DNA of 39,598 nucleotides from a virus. Location of the stretch: the IMG/VR virus record IMGVR_UViG_3300022745_000013, positions 1-39,598 of that record; one strand, written 5' to 3'. The position numbers and the translations under genes were made by a program. The notes beneath the pieces are model-generated. The model was not told the origin of the DNA, searched no databases, and was given only the letters and a program-made list of their open reading frames with translations. Within the stretch, counting starts at the first letter, position 1; each line of letters opens with the position of its first letter. Shown one piece after another: positions 8,419-15,121 of the stretch.

Positions 8419-8803
8419 GGAAGACAACCCCTTTATCTGCACCGAAAGCCAGAGCCAATTCCAGTAGCTCACTCATTTCCTCTTTTGTCATCTTGGAAGT
8501 GGATAAGCCAAGGACTACGAAACCACCATCCACTCCTGGCACTGTCTTTTGCTTCCTAAGTGAAGCAGTCAGCATGGTTTTCCAATCGTCTGCGGTTAGC
8601 TTTTCCCCGTACCAATCGACTTGGTTGGCTATGTCCGTCAGTGCTGCCCACATCAAGCGGTTTTGCTCGTTGCTGCGCTTTTCCTTGCGGACAGTTACTT
8701 GAAGACGGTGGCCTGCTATCAAGTAAGGCTTAACAAGTGCCCACAAGTCTGAAAGTGCCTTGTGCCCCTGTTGTGCGTTGTATAGGGTGTAAGTGCTACT
8801 CAT
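8408..8803 (-). CDS. ninB: NinB-like recombination mediator
   Basis: 131 aa. NinB (lambda Orf) binds SSB-coated single-stranded DNA and helps recombination. Typical motifs are KEKRSNEQNRLMWAAL near residue 40, LTADDWKTMLTASL near 70, and GFVVLGLSTSKMTKEEMSEL near 100. The start at MSSTY is chosen because its ATG overlaps the upstream stop (ATGA). A longer reading from 8827 would overlap more of the upstream gene. The ninB-ninG pair fits the lambdoid early operon. Confidence 0.88.
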   Translation of the reverse strand: MSSTYTLYNAQQGHKALSDLWALVKPYLIAGHRLQVTVRKEKRSNEQNRLMWAALTDIANQVDWYGEKLTADDWKTMLTASLRKQKTVPGVDGGFVVLGLSTSKMTKEEMSELLELALAFGADKGVVFHEG

Positions 8804-8949
8804 GCTTTCAATGCCTTCAATAGCCAATCGTCATACGCAGCCTTGGGACTAGAGCCACCGCCAGTAATCATTCCTCCGGCACATATCCACCACTGGTACT
8901 CCCATCCACAATCGAAGAATCGGCCTTTCATGTAAATGCGGGGCTTCAT
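8800..8949 (-). CDS. Small conserved phage protein, 49 aa
   Basis: MKPRIYMKGRFFDC, then WEYQWWICAGG and GGGSSPKAAYDDW. The tryptophan-rich centre followed by SPxxAYxxW resembles short proteins found in many phage early regions with no known function. Its start overlaps the upstream stop, and its stop overlaps the ninB start (both ATGA). This is strong evidence that it is translated. Confidence 0.65.
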   Translation of the reverse strand: MKPRIYMKGRFFDCGWEYQWWICAGGMITGGGSSPKAAYDDWLLKALKA

Positions 8950-9149
8950 TCGTTGTCCTCAATGAAACGCATATATCCACGGCAACGCTCTTCAAATCCA
9001 CGTCCATAAATCCGCGCTTCCAAGTGCTGCAACCGTTTAGCTAACCAAAGTGCTGCTGCTGCCTTTCCTAGCTTCTTGACGTTGTGGTGGTAGCTCATGC
9101 GTGACTCTCTTGCTTCTGCCATTTCGATAATCTTTCTATCGGACTGCAT
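8946..9149 (-). CDS. Small basic helical protein, unknown
   Basis: 67 aa from the ATG at 9147-9149 (MQSDRKIIEMAEAR). A GTG three codons upstream is an alternative. The protein is helical and rich in Lys, Arg and Ala, with LGKAAAALWLAKRLQHLEARIYGRG in the middle. It overlaps the end of the wHTH gene by 14 bp and the next gene by 4 bp. I do not recognise the family. Confidence 0.6.
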   Translation of the reverse strand: MQSDRKIIEMAEARESRMSYHHNVKKLGKAAAALWLAKRLQHLEARIYGRGFEERCRGYMRFIEDNE

Positions 9150-9306
9150 AAATCCCACGGGATGGCTTGTGGACTACTCCCTCTTGCCACAAGTCCCTCA
9201 GTGTTTGGTAGCACTGGCGATAGCTCCAGCCTGTAATCAATTCAAAGTCTTGAAATGACAATGGGCCATGCTGGAGCACGAGGATTGCTGCGCGGCGTTT
9301 AGTCAT
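9136..9306 (-). CDS. Minimal winged-helix protein, 56 aa
   Basis: MTKRRAAILVLQHGPLSF, FELITGWSYRQCYQTLRDL, WQEGVVHKPSRGIYAV: this is almost exactly one winged-helix domain and nothing else. The GPxS...TG pattern recurs in the proteins at 7201 and 17611. The ATG overlaps the upstream stop and has a good GGAGG ribosome site (TTGGAGGTTGTATG). Probably a small transcription regulator. The target is unknown. Confidence 0.7.
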   Translation of the reverse strand: MTKRRAAILVLQHGPLSFQDFELITGWSYRQCYQTLRDLWQEGVVHKPSRGIYAVR

Positions 9307-9737
9307 ACAACCTCCAATGCGCGTTTTGCCATTGCAATAGTTGCAGGAGTGCCGCGAGAAGGGTTTGCCAGCAAGTCACGCGCCCATTGCTTGCAGTCAA
9401 CACGTTGAATAGGTGTTTCCCACTTTTCACGCAACGGGGCCAACTTTGCCAACTCAGCAGCAAGTCGCGCTGGATCGGCTTTAGGCTCTGGCAACTTCAA
9501 TGCTTCAGGAGAAGGTGCGGAATAGCACAACTTCTTAAACTCGATTACGTTTGGGCAACGCTCTGGCAAATTCTCCAATGCCCATGCAATCCGGTGAAGG
9601 CTGTTTGCATAAGCGGACAACTCATGCGCCCATACCGTTTTAACGTCACCAATGGGGCTTTCTCCAAGCGATCTATCCCACGCTGCACCATAGGTAGCGG
9701 CAAGGCGTTTAAACAGCCTATCGATGGCTTTATCCAT
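9303..9737 (-). CDS. Replication protein P-like helicase loader candidate
   Basis: 144 aa. It follows the O-like initiator with an 8-bp overlap, the position of lambda P, which loads the host DnaB helicase. The N-terminal part, IDRLFKRLAATYGAAWD, IGDVKTVWAHEL and RIAWALENLPERCPNVIEFK, follows a pattern seen in P-like proteins of betaproteobacterial phages. It is shorter than lambda P (233 aa). Assignment is by position plus moderate motif resemblance. Confidence 0.6.
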   Translation of the reverse strand: MDKAIDRLFKRLAATYGAAWDRSLGESPIGDVKTVWAHELSAYANSLHRIAWALENLPERCPNVIEFKKLCYSAPSPEALKLPEPKADPARLAAELAKLAPLREKWETPIQRVDCKQWARDLLANPSRGTPATIAMAKRALEVV

Positions 9738-10560
9738 TTATCACCTCAATTCGTTTAACAGGGATGTCAATCACGTTTAGGACGTTGCTGTCAGGATGAG
9801 ACTCGCCTGTCATTTCTTCCCAACGCTCACGGGCTTTGCGGGAGTCGCGCTCCTTAAAGCTCTCAGGTTGCTTTGATTTGCCTTTTGGTGGCAGTGCAGC
9901 AGCAAGCCAATCAAGTGGCTGAAGTGGTTTTGCACGAATGCATTCACGCAATGCGTCAACTACTGCGTCATCGCCGTGCTGCTTACGGAGTCCACCAAAG
10001 AAGGACCGCGCTTGTTTGTCAGTTGAGCCAGCGTTAACCAACAACGGAATCCCGTAAGAGAAAATGATTTCGCTTGTGGAAAGCGCCGCTTTTGCGGCTG
10101 TACCTTTAGGTACAGAAGAATCAGGAATCAGTGAATCAGTGTTAAGGGAATCAGGAATCAGTGAATCAGGCGGATTTCCACGGTGCTCGTACGGTGAATC
10201 ACTAGGCTCTAACGGTTCTTTAACCGTTATTTCACCGTTAATGTCTGGAATGACTGAGTGTTTTTCAGTGTGGTGCGGCCTTTGGTGCTTGTGCCAATTC
10301 GTTACTTGCACGTACTTTGTGCCGTTAACTTCATAGCGAATAATGAAGTTCTTGGCTGCAAGCTGCGCCAACATTGCTTCAACATCAACATCATCAGCAG
10401 GGAAGACGTTTATCTTGATCTTCTTTGGACGGTCTTCTAGTCGGCCTTCACGGTCTGCAACTGTCCACAGTCCAGCAAAAAGTAGTCGCGTGGCGAAATC
10501 AAGCTCAACCATGTCTTCATTGCAGAAGAATCCAGGCTTAATATTTCTTGATCTAGCCAT
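9730..10560 (-). CDS. O-like replication initiator carrying the phage origin
   Basis: 276 aa from the ATG at 10558-10560, which overlaps the upstream stop in TAATG. Residues 1-110, starting MARSRNIKPGFFCNE, form the winged-helix DNA-binding domain of phage replisome organisers. Residues about 125-150 contain a repeated (P/T)DSLIPDS peptide that encodes the DNA iterons. The C-terminal half has a DnaT/primosome-like ARSFFGGLRKQHGDDAV segment, which probably contacts the helper protein encoded next. The position of the iterons inside the gene is as in lambda O. Confidence 0.82.
   Translation of the reverse strand: MARSRNIKPGFFCNEDMVELDFATRLLFAGLWTVADREGRLEDRPKKIKINVFPADDVDVEAMLAQLAAKNFIIRYEVNGTKYVQVTNWHKHQRPHHTEKHSVIPDINGEITVKEPLEPSDSPYEHRGNPPDSLIPDSLNTDSLIPDSSVPKGTAAKAALSTSEIIFSYGIPLLVNAGSTDKQARSFFGGLRKQHGDDAVVDALRECIRAKPLQPLDWLAAALPPKGKSKQPESFKERDSRKARERWEEMTGESHPDSNVLNVIDIPVKRIEVING
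10085..10240. other. Putative phage replication origin with iterons and hairpins
   Basis: Inside the initiator gene, two 22-bp copies (10118-10139 and 10148-10169) each hold three GAATCAG heptamers, giving six in 52 bp. They are flanked by perfect inverted repeats: GCCGC/GCGGC at 10085-10098, TGTACCT/AGGTACA at 10099-10114, and AACGGTT/AACCGTT at 10211-10228. Direct iterons within the initiator gene match the lambda and P22 plan. Origin function is inferred. Confidence 0.65.
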
Positions 10561-10829
10561 TACGCTACATGGCTCCATGATTCGTAAGAAAGAACCTTTT
10601 CAACCGTACGAACATGGACTCCGTACGCTTTAGCTAGTGCTTCATTACTAAGGTTTTCGCGGATATGCTTCTTTAAGTTTTCACGCTGTTTTGCTGCGCT
10701 ACGGATTGAAACAACGTCCAAATCAAGCAGTTTTGCGTGATTCAACTCTTGGCCCCGTCGAGCCATAGAACGGGCGCGAGAAAGGTACTCAGACCTTTCC
10801 AGCACTGAATCAGGGCGATGCTGTTTCAT
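10560..10829 (-). CDS. Small helix-turn-helix protein
   Basis: 89 aa. The C-terminal part, RENLSNEALAKAYGVHVRTVEKVLSY, is a clear helix-turn-helix of the type found in resolvase and NUMOD tails. The N-terminal part is basic and helical. It lies between the methyltransferase and the initiator, overlapping both (ATGA and TAATG). It may regulate the operon or target a DNA-modifying neighbour. No specific function is visible. Confidence 0.68.
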   Translation of the reverse strand: MKQHRPDSVLERSEYLSRARSMARRGQELNHAKLLDLDVVSIRSAAKQRENLKKHIRENLSNEALAKAYGVHVRTVEKVLSYESWSHVA

Positions 10830-13051
10830 GCCATTTCCATTTCAAACAGACCAACCTGCTCCCGTTCAGCGTCTGCAATGTTATGGCAGGCCAATTCCCA
10901 GTACTGTGGCTTCAACTCCGTACCAACAAACTTGCGGCCCATCTTCACAGCGCAATAGCCCTCAGATCCAATTCCGGTAAAAGGAGAGAAAATCAAATCA
11001 CCCTTATTCGTCCAAAGGTGAATGCAACGCTCGATCACATCAAGCTGAAGTGGGCACATGTGCTTTTCGTCGTTCTCATCACGGGCAGGCAACTTGTTCA
11101 AAGTGCGGCCCTGATTGATGTCGTCCCAGATAGGGCTTGCATACTTTTGCCACATCATCACTGGCAAGTCATCACCGTGCGTAACCCGTTCTTCGCAGTC
11201 TCCAGGCTTACGCATAGTCACAACGTAGTCAGGAAGTCCCATGCGGCTCATGGTGCTGTTTTCGCGGATGGTCTTGTGCAACAGTCCCAGTGCCTTTGTA
11301 CGCTGCATTGCAACTACCGGGTCTTTCCAGATTGCGACTTCCGAGTGGTAGATAAATCCGGCGTCTTGGAATGCACGAATCAAATCACCTCGGAAATCAC
11401 GCAGTCCGATAAACCCTTGACGCATCTTGGTTGTCGGAAGATTCATGCAGTGAAAAGACACATTGCGTCCAGGCTTCAACACACGGAACAACTCAGCAAT
11501 CAGGAACTTCAACTGCGCTACAAACTCATCGTCACCTTTGCAATTTCCCATATCGTGATCTGAGTTTGAGTACACAAACAGATCAGCAAAAGGAGGGGAA
11601 AAAACCGAGTAATCAACACTGTTTGATTCCATGCGTCGAGAATGCTTTACGCAGTCTCCTAGGTACACAGTGAAGTTCTCAGACTTATGAACATCCTCGC
11701 GGTATTCATCAACAATGTTTGATTGGCCTGCCAGTTCGTTATTCATAATGTCTTTCATGTGTTCAATCATTTGTGCGCTCATCTCATGGTGTTGCACTTC
11801 TTTGCGTTTCAGGTTGTCAAGAATCTGGCCTTCGTTTTCAGCTGTAAAAAGGTGAACTTGAACGGATCGCTTTTGTCCAAACCGATATGAACGGCGAACA
11901 GCTTGATAAAACTTCTCGAATGAGTCATCCAGCCCCACAAATGCCATCCGAGCGCAGTGTTGCCAGTTCATTCCAAACCCTGCTATCTTTGGCTTTGAGA
12001 TAAGAACGCGAACTTCGCCATGAGCGAAACCAAGAAGATTCTTAGACTTGGATTCGGGTGAATCTGAACCTTGAACGTTTACAGATCCTTCAATGAGCGA
12101 TTGAAGATATTCAGCCTCATCGTTTAAGTGAGTCCAAATCAGCCACGGCTCGTTTGGCTCTGAATTGACTATCTTTGCAAGTGCTTGGCATCGTGCTTCA
12201 ATGGAATCACGCTGCGCCTTTCGGCGTTCAAGCATCGTCCGTGCAGGACGGGCGAACAACTCATCTCCAAGCTGCTCAGTCTCCACAACATGCTCAAAAT
12301 ATTGAAGCGGTGGAAGCTCATAGCGTGAGCCATCGAAACCAATATCAGAAGGATTACGGAGAACAACAGCCCATCCACCCATCCACTCCCAAAACTTAGA
12401 AGCACCCCATCCCTTGAGTCGCCATGTCCCTGTGTCGCCGGTATCGTTGACAAAATAAGTTGCCAGCATCTCTGTGCGTGTCATAACACCTAGAAACTCA
12501 CACTGGTTTCCTAGTTCCTCAAAGTCATTAGGGCTTGGTGTAGCTGTGCAGCTAAGACGATACGGGACGGATTGGCACGATTCAATGATCGCAGTGCGCG
12601 TCTTTCCGTTATGGCTTTTCAGGATGCTCGATTCGTCAAGAACGATGCCATGTAGCTCAGTGAAGTCGATTACATCAATGCGCTCATAGTTCGTAATCCA
12701 TACGCCAGGAGCGTTAGGAGTCTCACCTGCAGGAACCCGCTTAACTTCAATGCCAAATGTCTTACCCTGCTCAATGGTCTGCTCAGATACAGCCAATGGC
12801 GCAAGAATCAGAACAATTCCACCAGTATGCGAATGGACCTCATCAGCCCATGAAAGCTGCATAAGCGTCTTACCTAGTCCGGTGTCTGCAAAGATCGCAG
12901 CACGTCCACGACGAACAGCCCAACTCACAATGGCGTGTTGAAAGTCAAACAAGTTCTCATTCAAGTCACCAGGTCGATGCCCAGTTGCTACCTCAGTGCG
13001 GCGCTTGCTTTTTACAAACGTCTCGTAATCATCTAAAATCAATTCACTCAT
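10826..13051 (-). CDS. SNF2-type helicase fused to DNA methyltransferase
   Basis: 741 aa from the ATG at 13049-13051 (AAGG upstream). An in-frame ATG at 13126 is possible. The helicase half has TGLGKT at 57-62, LDESS at 138-142, TATP at 169-172 and the SNF2 motif VI QAVRRSYRFGQ at 383-393. The methyltransferase half has the catalytic SPPF at 485-488 and the later AdoMet-binding FSPFTGIGSEGY near 688-699. The catalytic motif comes before the cofactor motif, the order of beta-class enzymes, and SPPF favours N4-cytosine or N6-adenine amino methylation. It lies early in the replication operon. Likely role: methylating phage DNA against host restriction. No nuclease motif is visible. Confidence 0.9.
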   Translation of the reverse strand: MSELILDDYETFVKSKRRTEVATGHRPGDLNENLFDFQHAIVSWAVRRGRAAIFADTGLGKTLMQLSWADEVHSHTGGIVLILAPLAVSEQTIEQGKTFGIEVKRVPAGETPNAPGVWITNYERIDVIDFTELHGIVLDESSILKSHNGKTRTAIIESCQSVPYRLSCTATPSPNDFEELGNQCEFLGVMTRTEMLATYFVNDTGDTGTWRLKGWGASKFWEWMGGWAVVLRNPSDIGFDGSRYELPPLQYFEHVVETEQLGDELFARPARTMLERRKAQRDSIEARCQALAKIVNSEPNEPWLIWTHLNDEAEYLQSLIEGSVNVQGSDSPESKSKNLLGFAHGEVRVLISKPKIAGFGMNWQHCARMAFVGLDDSFEKFYQAVRRSYRFGQKRSVQVHLFTAENEGQILDNLKRKEVQHHEMSAQMIEHMKDIMNNELAGQSNIVDEYREDVHKSENFTVYLGDCVKHSRRMESNSVDYSVFSPPFADLFVYSNSDHDMGNCKGDDEFVAQLKFLIAELFRVLKPGRNVSFHCMNLPTTKMRQGFIGLRDFRGDLIRAFQDAGFIYHSEVAIWKDPVVAMQRTKALGLLHKTIRENSTMSRMGLPDYVVTMRKPGDCEERVTHGDDLPVMMWQKYASPIWDDINQGRTLNKLPARDENDEKHMCPLQLDVIERCIHLWTNKGDLIFSPFTGIGSEGYCAVKMGRKFVGTELKPQYWELACHNIADAEREQVGLFEMEMA

Positions 13052-13116
13052 CTGCTTACCTTTTCTAAGTTGGTGATAGAAGGCCCACGCTGTTTGCGCA
13101 GTCGTGGGTTTTCGCT

Positions 13117-13314
13117 TTACTGGCATGCCTTTGGTTGCACACCGAAGTACCTTTTCAGCTTGCCTTCCTGCTTCTTCAGGATCGTCCAGCCCTGCTCCTT
13201 TAGGTCTGAAATTCGACGGTGGGGACTGACAGAAGGAAGCACGGCAGCAATGTCCACGCTGGTGCAACCTGATTTGCGAAGAAGCAACTTCTTCAGCTTG
13301 TCCTGTTGGGTCAT
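13117..13314 (-). CDS. Small winged-helix/HTH protein
   Basis: 65 aa. KLKKLLLRKSGCTSVDIAAVLPSVSPHRRISDLKEQGW is a compact winged helix, followed by KKQEGKLKRYFGV. This pattern is common in phage early genes, where short proteins regulate transcription. It starts 17 bp after the Cro-like gene and is the second gene of the PR-like operon. The stop lies in the region of possible upstream starts of the helicase-methyltransferase gene. Confidence 0.68.
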   Translation of the reverse strand: MTQQDKLKKLLLRKSGCTSVDIAAVLPSVSPHRRISDLKEQGWTILKKQEGKLKRYFGVQPKACQ

Positions 13315-13331
13315 GTGTTTAAACCTATGGG

Positions 13332-13544
13332 TTAAATTGCAGGTTGACTAAGCAAAAACGCAGGCTTACGCTTTGCCTTCCTTGCGGTCTTGATTCGCAT
13401 GGATGCACCGTTAACCTGATCTGCTATTGATTGCGGAAGCACTTCAGGCCACATATAGATGGCTTGCACGGTCTTGTAGCCCATCGCTTCAGCGGCTTTT
13501 TTTGGCGTACCACCAAGGAGATTGATTGCGTCTGTTTTTTGCAT
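13332..13544 (-). CDS. Cro-like repressor
   Basis: 70 aa. MQKTDAINLLGGTPKKAAEAMG, YKTVQAIYMWPEVLPQSIADQV: this is the helix-turn-helix of the short Cro/YdaS-type proteins. It ends in a basic tail. It is divergent from the CI-like gene at 13615 across a 70-bp region carrying two dyads, the standard arrangement of a lambdoid switch. No good Shine-Dalgarno sequence precedes the ATG. Confidence 0.8.
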   Translation of the reverse strand: MQKTDAINLLGGTPKKAAEAMGYKTVQAIYMWPEVLPQSIADQVNGASMRIKTARKAKRKPAFLLSQPAI

Positions 13545-13552
13545 ACGCTGAA

Positions 13553-13570
13553 TTGTAATAGGAATTACAA
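13553..13570. promoter_or_regulatory. OR-type operator, TTGTAAT dyad
   Basis: Perfect inverted repeat TTGTAAT-AGGA-ATTACAA just upstream of the Cro-like gene. The same half-sites recur at 14238-14290, upstream of the rightward operon, so both operons are probably controlled by one repressor. Confidence 0.7.
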
Positions 13571-13593
13571 GCGCATTGCAAGATTTATTACAC

Positions 13594-13607
13594 GATTAGC
13601 GCTAATC
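13594..13607. promoter_or_regulatory. Second dyad next to the repressor start
   Basis: GATTAGCGCTAATC is a perfect 14-bp palindrome ending 7 bp before the repressor ATG. GCTAAT in it could serve as the -10 of the repressor promoter, which would make the transcript nearly leaderless, as for lambda cI. Its sequence differs from the TTGTAAT dyads, so it may bind a different protein. Confidence 0.55.
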
Positions 13608-13614
13608 TGCAAAA

Positions 13615-14040
13615 ATGACAACCTACGGTGAAAGACTTGCCAAAGCTATGGCACACAGAAGCGCTCAGTTAGGGCGTGAGGTGTCGCGGCTTGAGTTGGC
13701 GAATGCCGCTGGTTGCTCAAGGCAAAACATAGGAATGATCCTCACCAACGCGCAGGGCGATCAAAGACTTTCCACGGAGAAACACGCAAAAGCTGCGGCG
13801 TTTCTTAAAGTGAATGCTGATTGGTTGCTAGACGGTACTGGAGAAATAGATTCCCCCAAGCACTACACGCTGACAGCAGAGCCAGGTGAGTACAAGCGGG
13901 ACGTATCAGGGCCAGCCAGAGAAATTGCCAAGCTCTACGACTTGATACCGGAAGGTGACTTGGTTAAGCGCGCTCTAGCCTATAACGCTGCGACTCAAGC
14001 GATTCTGGACGTACTCCAAGAGAAGAAACCCACCGAGTAA
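13615..14040 (+). CDS. CI-like phage repressor lacking a peptidase domain
   Basis: 141 aa. The N-terminal helix-turn-helix is YGERLAKAMAHRSAQLG, SRLELANAAGCSRQNIGMIL, then an extended helix ending VNADWLLDGTGE, the typical end of a CI DNA-binding domain. The remaining 65 residues contain no S24 (LexA-type) peptidase motif, so RecA-stimulated self-cleavage is not expected. No Shine-Dalgarno sequence precedes the ATG, which fits a leaderless transcript. It is followed by its own terminator at 14087-14112. Confidence 0.85.
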   Translation: MTTYGERLAKAMAHRSAQLGREVSRLELANAAGCSRQNIGMILTNAQGDQRLSTEKHAKAAAFLKVNADWLLDGTGEIDSPKHYTLTAEPGEYKRDVSGPAREIAKLYDLIPEGDLVKRALAYNAATQAILDVLQEKKPTE

Positions 14041-14155
14041 GCAACTCCTCTTCTGTAAACACCACCACACGCTCACCGTGTAGCCCAGCCTCCATTGCGG
14101 AGGCTTTTTTTTGCTCGTAATCCTGAGCTTGGACAAGTGCAACGCTTGTCTTCAT
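13964..14155 (-). CDS. Doubtful small ORF antisense to repressor 3' end
   Basis: 63 aa beginning MKTSVALVQAQDYEQKK, with the segment GERVVVFTEEELLTRWV in the middle. A GGAG ribosome site lies 9 bp before the ATG. It runs against the last 77 bp of the repressor gene and reads through the repressor terminator. The VVFTEEEL segment resembles the end of some small phage regulators. It could be chance, but it is the only ORF in this 285-bp intergenic region. Confidence 0.3.
   Translation of the reverse strand: MKTSVALVQAQDYEQKKASAMEAGLHGERVVVFTEEELLTRWVSSLGVRPESLESQRYRLERA
14087..14112 (+). terminator. Rho-independent terminator of the repressor gene
   Basis: Stem AGCCTCC / GGAGGCT with the 5-nt loop ATTGC, followed by eight T residues. 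It is 47 bp downstream of the repressor stop and separates it from the rightward operon. Confidence 0.88.
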
Positions 14156-14237
14156 TGTTTCTAACTCCCATTACCTGTTTTTCCGTACAGTTTAACCTGC
14201 AAGGCTTACGTCAGTTGGTCTAAGTGTTTACCCTATG

Positions 14238-14290
14238 TTGTAAATTTATTTGTAATTCCTATTGCTTTTTGCTTGTAAACCGTATTACAA
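14238..14290. promoter_or_regulatory. OL-type operator cluster and rightward early promoter
   Basis: Three related sites: a TTGTAAA half-site at 14238, TTGTAATTCCTATT at 14250-14263 (identical over 14 bases to the complement of the 13553-13570 operator), and the dyad TTGTAA-ACCGTA-TTACAA at 14273-14290. TATTACAAT at 14283-14291 could be the promoter -10. The cluster is 35 bp before the first gene of the plus-strand operon. Confidence 0.7.
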
Positions 14291-14325
14291 TCATTCCAAC
14301 GCAACAAACAACGAAGGGGAATGAG

Positions 14326-14712
14326 ATGCACACACCGACAACTGCCTGGGATCGCCCACCAACAGACGCAGAGCTAAACCGTTTCTACGGCAAGCCAGCC
14401 AAGACAGAAGTGCGTGACAACTACTTTGAAGTGCTGACAGAAACAGTGCGCAAAGTGCCTGCCAAGAATCTGTCGCTGCCTTATGTGAGCTATCGCAACG
14501 TGCCTCACTTTGGCTCTATCGAAAGCTACCCGCTGGCAGAAGTGATTGAGGACTACATGGGCTATGACAAGCCTATGGAAGCGTTTTTGGCAGTGTTTGA
14601 GAAGTCTGACTGCCCATTGGTTGCAAAGCTGCGCGAAGCAATTGCAGAGCGTTTTGCAGACGCTAACGCCGATGAGTTGGAAGCATTTAAAGCAGCAGGA
14701 GACGAGGAATGA
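14326..14712 (+). CDS. First gene of the PL-like operon, unknown
   Basis: 128 aa from the ATG at 14326, behind AGGGGA. An upstream start at 14224 would begin inside the operators. The sequence starts MHTPTTAWDRPPTDAELNRF and ends in an acidic helix rich in Ala and Glu. It holds the place that antiterminator N holds in lambda, but it lacks an arginine-rich N-terminus, so an N-like role is not supported. I do not recognise the family. Confidence 0.7.
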   Translation: MHTPTTAWDRPPTDAELNRFYGKPAKTEVRDNYFEVLTETVRKVPAKNLSLPYVSYRNVPHFGSIESYPLAEVIEDYMGYDKPMEAFLAVFEKSDCPLVAKLREAIAERFADANADELEAFKAAGDEE

Positions 14713-14873
14713 ACCACACAACACGCCGCTACCCGCGCACCCTCAACGAAGCCTACGGGCCTTATTGCAGCCCTTACGTTGAAGACACGGAGCGCACCTA
14801 CTGGACTCCCACGCTGATCTTGTTTGCAGTGACGTACTTCCTTGCATTTGTAACTCTTTACATGGTGCTGTGA
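14709..14873 (+). CDS. Small single-span membrane protein, 54 aa
   Basis: MNHTTRRYPRTLNEAYG, then one hydrophobic segment LILFAVTYFLAFVTLYMVL at the C-terminus. It overlaps the upstream stop (ATGA) and the downstream start (TGATG). Probably an inner-membrane protein made early. Such genes are often involved in exclusion or host takeover, but nothing specific is visible here. Confidence 0.65.
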   Translation: MNHTTRRYPRTLNEAYGPYCSPYVEDTERTYWTPTLILFAVTYFLAFVTLYMVL

Positions 14874-15121
14874 TGAACATCCAAACAGAATTTGTAAACC
14901 CACCTATCCCAGTCCGCAGATACGACTGGACTGCTATTGATGTGGACACATACGACGAAGAGACAGGCAAGCCCGCTGGATACGGAGTGAGCGAGGAATT
15001 CGCCATTGCGGACTTGATGGGACAGCTTGGAGCTAGTTGCACAGACATAGCTGAAGAGTTGGCAGGTCGTGGCTTCACTGATGCACAGATCGCCAAGGTA
15101 ATGAATACGGAGGTTGTATGA
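14873..15121 (+). CDS. Hypothetical protein, 82 aa
   Basis: Starts MNIQTEFVNPPIPVRRYDW, then an acidic segment DVDTYDEETGKPAGYG and a helical half with ELAGRGFTDAQIAKVMN, which looks like a short helix-turn-helix or UBA-like fold. It overlaps both neighbours by 1-4 bp. Unknown function. Confidence 0.62.
   Translation: MNIQTEFVNPPIPVRRYDWTAIDVDTYDEETGKPAGYGVSEEFAIADLMGQLGASCTDIAEELAGRGFTDAQIAKVMNTEVV

Noticed and set aside
10883-11563. 226-aa plus-strand frame opposite the helicase-methyltransferase
   Set aside because: Antisense to conserved methyltransferase motifs, with no recognisable features.
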